64,000 nucleotides of DNA from Mesorhizobium sp. LHD-90 (lineage in GTDB: Bacteria; Pseudomonadota; Alphaproteobacteria; Rhizobiales; Rhizobiaceae), in assembly GCF_030929505.1 (NCBI RefSeq), contig NZ_JAVFVV010000001.1:62001-126000 (forward strand), in the 5' to 3' direction. The first letter of the stretch is position 1, and the number at the start of each line of letters is the position of its first letter. The notes under the pieces were generated by a model that was not told the origin of the DNA, did no database searches, and was given only the letters and a program-made list of their open reading frames with translations. A program made the translations under genes and the position numbers. This document shows, piece after piece, positions 60,652 through 64,000 of this stretch.

Positions 60652-61695
60652 ATGATCCGGCTACCAATCACGCAAGACAGCGCAACCGACATCATCCCCA
60701 TTTTCCGCGAGGGGCTGAGGCAGTCGCGGGTGGCGGCCGGCCAGAAAGTCGTCGTCTATGCCGACAGCTTCACCAATCCGGTCTATTCCGCGGCGTTCAT
60801 GGCCGCCGCGCGCGATCTCGGCGCGGACGCCTTTGTGATGACGCAGCCTCTTATCAACGCCGACGCGTCCAACAGACTCGGGCGCGCCAGCCCGCAGCCG
60901 CTGATGATCGAGGTCATGAAGATGGCCGATTTCGTCGTCGACGTCTCGACCGGCGGCATGCTCTACTCCAACGATCACGAAGCGATCCTGGCCACCGGCA
61001 CGCGGATCCTGCGGGTGCGCGAGCCCGAGGATATCCTGCTGCGCCTGATGCCCAGCCAGGAGGTCAAGGAACGAGCGATCCGGGGCGTCGAGCGCTACGG
61101 ATCGGCCGGGACGATTCGACTGACGTCCGAGGGCGGCACCGACCTCGTCATGAGCAAGGGTTCGCGCCCTGCGTCCAACCAGTACGGCATGGCCGACGAG
61201 ACGGGCCGCTGGGATCACTGGGGCACTGGCCTGGTCTGCACGACGGTCGAGGAGGAGACGGTCGAGGGCGTGCTCGTCCTGTCGCCCGGCGACGTGCTCT
61301 TTCCGTTCGAGCGCTACGTGACCGAGCCGGTGAAGATCCATTTCGACAAGGGCGTCGCACACCGCCTCGATGGCGGCCGAGAAGCGGTCATGCTGCGCAG
61401 CCTGCTGGAGGACCGCGGCGACGACGGCGCCCGGCGCCTGTCGCATGTCGGCTGGGGGGTCGAGCACCGCGCTACCTGGGACGCGCTGTCTATCCGCGGC
61501 TGGGACAACGCTGGCGGCGTCGAGACTCGCTCCTGCTACGGCAACGTGTTGCTGGCGATCGGCGAGAATCGCGATCTCGGCGGCAAGAACCCGTCACGGC
61601 TGCACATCGACATGTCGTTCCGCTCGACCCGCCTCGAACTCGACGGCCAGCCGATCGTCGATTGCTGCAAGTTCATCGACAAGTCGGTCGCGTAA
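60652..61695 (+). CDS. nicX: NicX-like 2,5-dihydroxypyridine 5,6-dioxygenase family (M29-type fold)
   Basis: A 347-aa protein with the aminopeptidase T (M29)-like layout. It contains His265 (RRLSHVGWG), His318 and Asp320 (SRLHIDMSF). These are the same residue numbers as the iron ligands reported for Pseudomonas putida NicX, which opens 2,5-dihydroxypyridine to N-formylmaleamate. Length and VEHRATWDALSIRG also fit. I therefore read it as a non-haem iron ring-cleavage dioxygenase for an N-heteroaromatic, though the exact substrate may differ. The ATG at 60652 follows GGGTGAAG. The molybdenum hydroxylase gene starts 3 bases after the stop, so both enzymes are made together. Confidence 0.82.
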   Translation: MIRLPITQDSATDIIPIFREGLRQSRVAAGQKVVVYADSFTNPVYSAAFMAAARDLGADAFVMTQPLINADASNRLGRASPQPLMIEVMKMADFVVDVSTGGMLYSNDHEAILATGTRILRVREPEDILLRLMPSQEVKERAIRGVERYGSAGTIRLTSEGGTDLVMSKGSRPASNQYGMADETGRWDHWGTGLVCTTVEEETVEGVLVLSPGDVLFPFERYVTEPVKIHFDKGVAHRLDGGREAVMLRSLLEDRGDDGARRLSHVGWGVEHRATWDALSIRGWDNAGGVETRSCYGNVLLAIGENRDLGGKNPSRLHIDMSFRSTRLELDGQPIVDCCKFIDKSVA

Positions 61696-61698
61696 GCA

Positions 61699-64000
61699 AT
61701 GGCCATCGGCAAGCCCGTTGTCAGGGTCGAGGACGAGCGCTTCCTGAGGGGCGAAGGCCGATTCACGGCGGACTACACGCTCCCTTTCATGCTCGAGGCG
61801 CACATCCTCCGCAGCCCGCACGCACATGCGAGGATCGGCCTTGTCGGACTGGACGAAGCGCTGGCGCTGAAGGGCGTGCACGCCATCTTCACCAACGTCG
61901 ATCTGCCGGAGGGGCTGCCGCCGATCCAGTGCCGCATTCCCACCCACGGCGACCTTTCGCCCTACCTGCAGCACCCGCTGGCGCGGGACACGGTGCGCTA
62001 TGTCGGCGAGCCCATCGCCGTAATCGTGGCCGATACGCGCGCCATCGCCGAGGACGCGGCCGAGCTGATCGAGATCGAATTCGACCCGCTGCCCGCGATC
62101 ACCAGTCCGCAACAGGCGACCGCCGACGGCGCCGCGCCCATCCACGCGCCCGGCAATCTCGCGGGTCGCTGGGGCTTCGATCTCGGGGACGTCGCGGGCG
62201 CATTGAAGGCGGCCGCGTTCACGGCGTCGGACAGCTTCTCCATTCAGCGCCATTCGGCGATGCCGATGGAGACGCGCGGCCTGCTGGCGAGCTATGACGC
62301 CGGCCGCAACCTGCTCGACATCTACGGTCCGACCAAGGTGGTGCACACCAATCGCAACATGCTGGCGGCGATGCTCGGCATGGGCGAGGCGGAAATCCGT
62401 ATGATCGAACCGGACGTCGGCGGCAGCTTCGGCGCGCGCGGCGAGTTCTATCCTGAGGACTACCTCATCCCGTTCGCCTCCATCCGCCTCAAGCGGCCGG
62501 TGCGGTGGATCGAGGATCGCGTCGAGCACTTCGCGGCGATCAACCATTCGCGCGACTGCACCTTCGACGTCAATGTCTGCGCCGACAAGGACGGCATCAT
62601 CACTGCTTTCGACGTGAAGCTGGTGACCGACATGGGCAGCTACATCCGCACCCATGGCGATGTCGTGCCGTCGCATGCGGCCGCGTCCTTTCCCGGCCCG
62701 TACCGCGTCCGCAACTACCGCGTCGATGCGATGACGGTAATGACCAACAAGACGCCGACCGGTACCTACCGCGCGCCGGGCATGTTCGAGGCGAATTTCG
62801 CGCGCGAACGCATTCTCGACCGGCTCGCCGACAAGATGGGCATCGATCGTGCCGAACTCCGCAGCCGCAATCTTATCCGCCCCGAGCAGATGCCTTGGCA
62901 CGTCGGCACGGAGAGCGTGAAGCGACCGACCATCTTCGACAGCGGCGACTTCCCTCTGATCATGGATCGCGCGCTGCAGGCCTATGGCTGGAGCGCGCCG
63001 TTCGAACGCGAGGCTGACGGCTGGAAACGCGGCCGCGGCATATGCGTGCTGGTCGAGCCGTCCGGGCTCGGGCCATTCGAGGGCGTACGCATCGAGGTCG
63101 ACCAGCACGGCAAGGTGCAGATCTTCTCCGGATCGAGCAATCAGGGTCAGGGTCACGAGACCGTCCTGGCGCAGATCGCGTCGGAGACACTCACCGTTCC
63201 GATGGACAGGATCCGCGTGCGCCACGGCGACACCGGCATCATCACCTTTGGCGGCGGCACCTATGCCAGCCGCACTGCCATCATGGGTGGCAATGCGGTG
63301 CACAGCGCCTCCGTCGGCGTGCGCGAGAAGGCGCTGAAGGCGGTGGCCGGGAAGTTCGGCATCGCGGTCGAGGAACTCGACCTGCGCGAAGGCGCGATCT
63401 GGCACGGACGGAAGAACGAACCGCTCGTCACGCTTGGCGGGATCGCGCGCATGCTGATGCCGGGCAACCAGGAAATCCTGACCTCGCCATCGGCAGGGAA
63501 CATCCCCGACAATGATGGCCTGGTGGTGACGAGTTATGTGCGCGGCGTACCCTCCGGTGCGGCGGTCTTTGCGGTCCACATGGCGGACGTGCTGGTCGAT
63601 CCGGAAACGGGCGAGACAAAGGTCGAGCGGTATTTCGTCGCCTGCGATGTGGGTCGCCAGCTCAATCCGCTGATCGTCGAGGGCCAGATCGTCGGCGGCG
63701 TCGTCCAGGGCCTTGGCGGCGCCTTCCTCGAGGAACTCGCCTACAACGAGGACGGACAGCTCACCACCGGCACGTTCGCCGACTATCTGATGCCGAACGT
63801 CTATGACGCGCCGCCGATCACCGCCCTGGTGTTCGAGGAGTCGCCGGCGCCCACCAACGTGCTGGGTGTTAAGGGCGTCGGCGAGGTCGGCCCCTCCGGC
63901 GTGGGCGCCACGATCGGCAACGCCATTGCGAACGCGCTTGGCGCGGTAAGCGGCCTCAACAAGCTGCCGCTTACGCCCGAGCGGGTCCTGCATTCGATCG
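61699..64000 (+). CDS. Molybdenum hydroxylase large subunit (xanthine/CO dehydrogenase family), 3' partial
   Basis: The open frame runs past the right edge; 767 residues are visible. It begins MAIGKPVVRVEDERFLRGEG and has the molybdopterin-binding segments DVGGSFGARGEFYPEDYL and TPTGTYRAPGMFEANFARER, GSSNQGQGHETVLAQI and the active-site Glu729 in GVGEVGPSG. This is the large subunit of aerobic CO dehydrogenase/isoquinoline oxidoreductase-type enzymes that hydroxylate heteroaromatic rings or aldehydes with water. The FAD and 2Fe-2S subunits are not in the window and may follow. The ATG is 3 bases after the nicX-like stop. Confidence 0.93.
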   Translation, partial: MAIGKPVVRVEDERFLRGEGRFTADYTLPFMLEAHILRSPHAHARIGLVGLDEALALKGVHAIFTNVDLPEGLPPIQCRIPTHGDLSPYLQHPLARDTVRYVGEPIAVIVADTRAIAEDAAELIEIEFDPLPAITSPQQATADGAAPIHAPGNLAGRWGFDLGDVAGALKAAAFTASDSFSIQRHSAMPMETRGLLASYDAGRNLLDIYGPTKVVHTNRNMLAAMLGMGEAEIRMIEPDVGGSFGARGEFYPEDYLIPFASIRLKRPVRWIEDRVEHFAAINHSRDCTFDVNVCADKDGIITAFDVKLVTDMGSYIRTHGDVVPSHAAASFPGPYRVRNYRVDAMTVMTNKTPTGTYRAPGMFEANFARERILDRLADKMGIDRAELRSRNLIRPEQMPWHVGTESVKRPTIFDSGDFPLIMDRALQAYGWSAPFEREADGWKRGRGICVLVEPSGLGPFEGVRIEVDQHGKVQIFSGSSNQGQGHETVLAQIASETLTVPMDRIRVRHGDTGIITFGGGTYASRTAIMGGNAVHSASVGVREKALKAVAGKFGIAVEELDLREGAIWHGRKNEPLVTLGGIARMLMPGNQEILTSPSAGNIPDNDGLVVTSYVRGVPSGAAVFAVHMADVLVDPETGETKVERYFVACDVGRQLNPLIVEGQIVGGVVQGLGGAFLEELAYNEDGQLTTGTFADYLMPNVYDAPPITALVFEESPAPTNVLGVKGVGEVGPSGVGATIGNAIANALGAVSGLNKLPLTPERVLHSI

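Overview
The window is high-GC alphaproteobacterial DNA, most like a Mesorhizobium/Phyllobacteriaceae chromosome. The block rplU-rpmA-(GNAT)-obgE-proB-proA-nadD, the rsfS-rlmH pair, the envC/ctpA/YibQ/rppH set and the palindrome-rich intergenic elements at about 20.9 and 31.4 kb are all typical of that group. No integrase, transposase, plasmid or phage gene was seen.

Layout. (1) 1-7.4 kb is housekeeping: an EnvC-like murein hydrolase activator (5' end missing), ctpA, a YibQ-type divergent polysaccharide deacetylase, rppH and alr on the plus strand, converging on rlmH and rsfS on the minus strand, then a small MscS channel. (2) 7.4-26.4 kb is an accessory stretch. It holds two AraC regulators (one frameshifted), a DsrE-like protein, four large RTX/calcium-binding proteins including an S8 protease, a TIGR03067-like lipocalin-style protein, two single-domain globins flanking a LysR gene, an unknown protein and an MFS transporter. 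(3) 26.6-33.2 kb is the second housekeeping block: nadD, proA, an extra small membrane protein, proB, obgE, a GNAT acetyltransferase, rpmA and rplU, all minus strand, followed by tRNA-Ser(CGA) on the plus strand. (4) 33.9 kb to the right edge is a catabolic island beginning just past the tRNA. Its last gene runs off the window.

The catabolic island has several operons. They are: an ABC importer with a permease-ATPase fusion plus class II aldolase, D-2-hydroxyacid dehydrogenase and flavin reductase; an amidase; a CoxG-like protein; a DUF1116 protein with malonyl-CoA decarboxylase and malonyl-CoA synthetase; a nitronate monooxygenase with an NMT1-type ABC importer, an NDP-forming acyl-CoA synthetase and a MaoC protein; an enoyl-CoA hydratase, flavin reductase and metal-dependent amidohydrolase; a GMC oxidoreductase; a LysR regulator; and a NicX-like ring-cleaving dioxygenase coupled to a molybdenum hydroxylase large subunit. 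Three functions occur twice (NMT1-type binding protein, MaoC, flavin reductase). A T-N11-A motif with an ATAAC/GTTAT-like half-site recurs before most operon heads, suggesting one LysR-controlled regulon.

My reading (inference) is that the island takes up and hydroxylates an N-heteroaromatic or related ring acid, opens the ring with the NicX-like enzyme, and sends acids through CoA thioesters, with malonate as one likely intermediate. This gene combination matches no complete pathway I know, so it is the best candidate here for an undescribed system. The RTX group, with two seven-repeat propeller-like proteins and a C-terminal cassette shared by three of four members, is the second.
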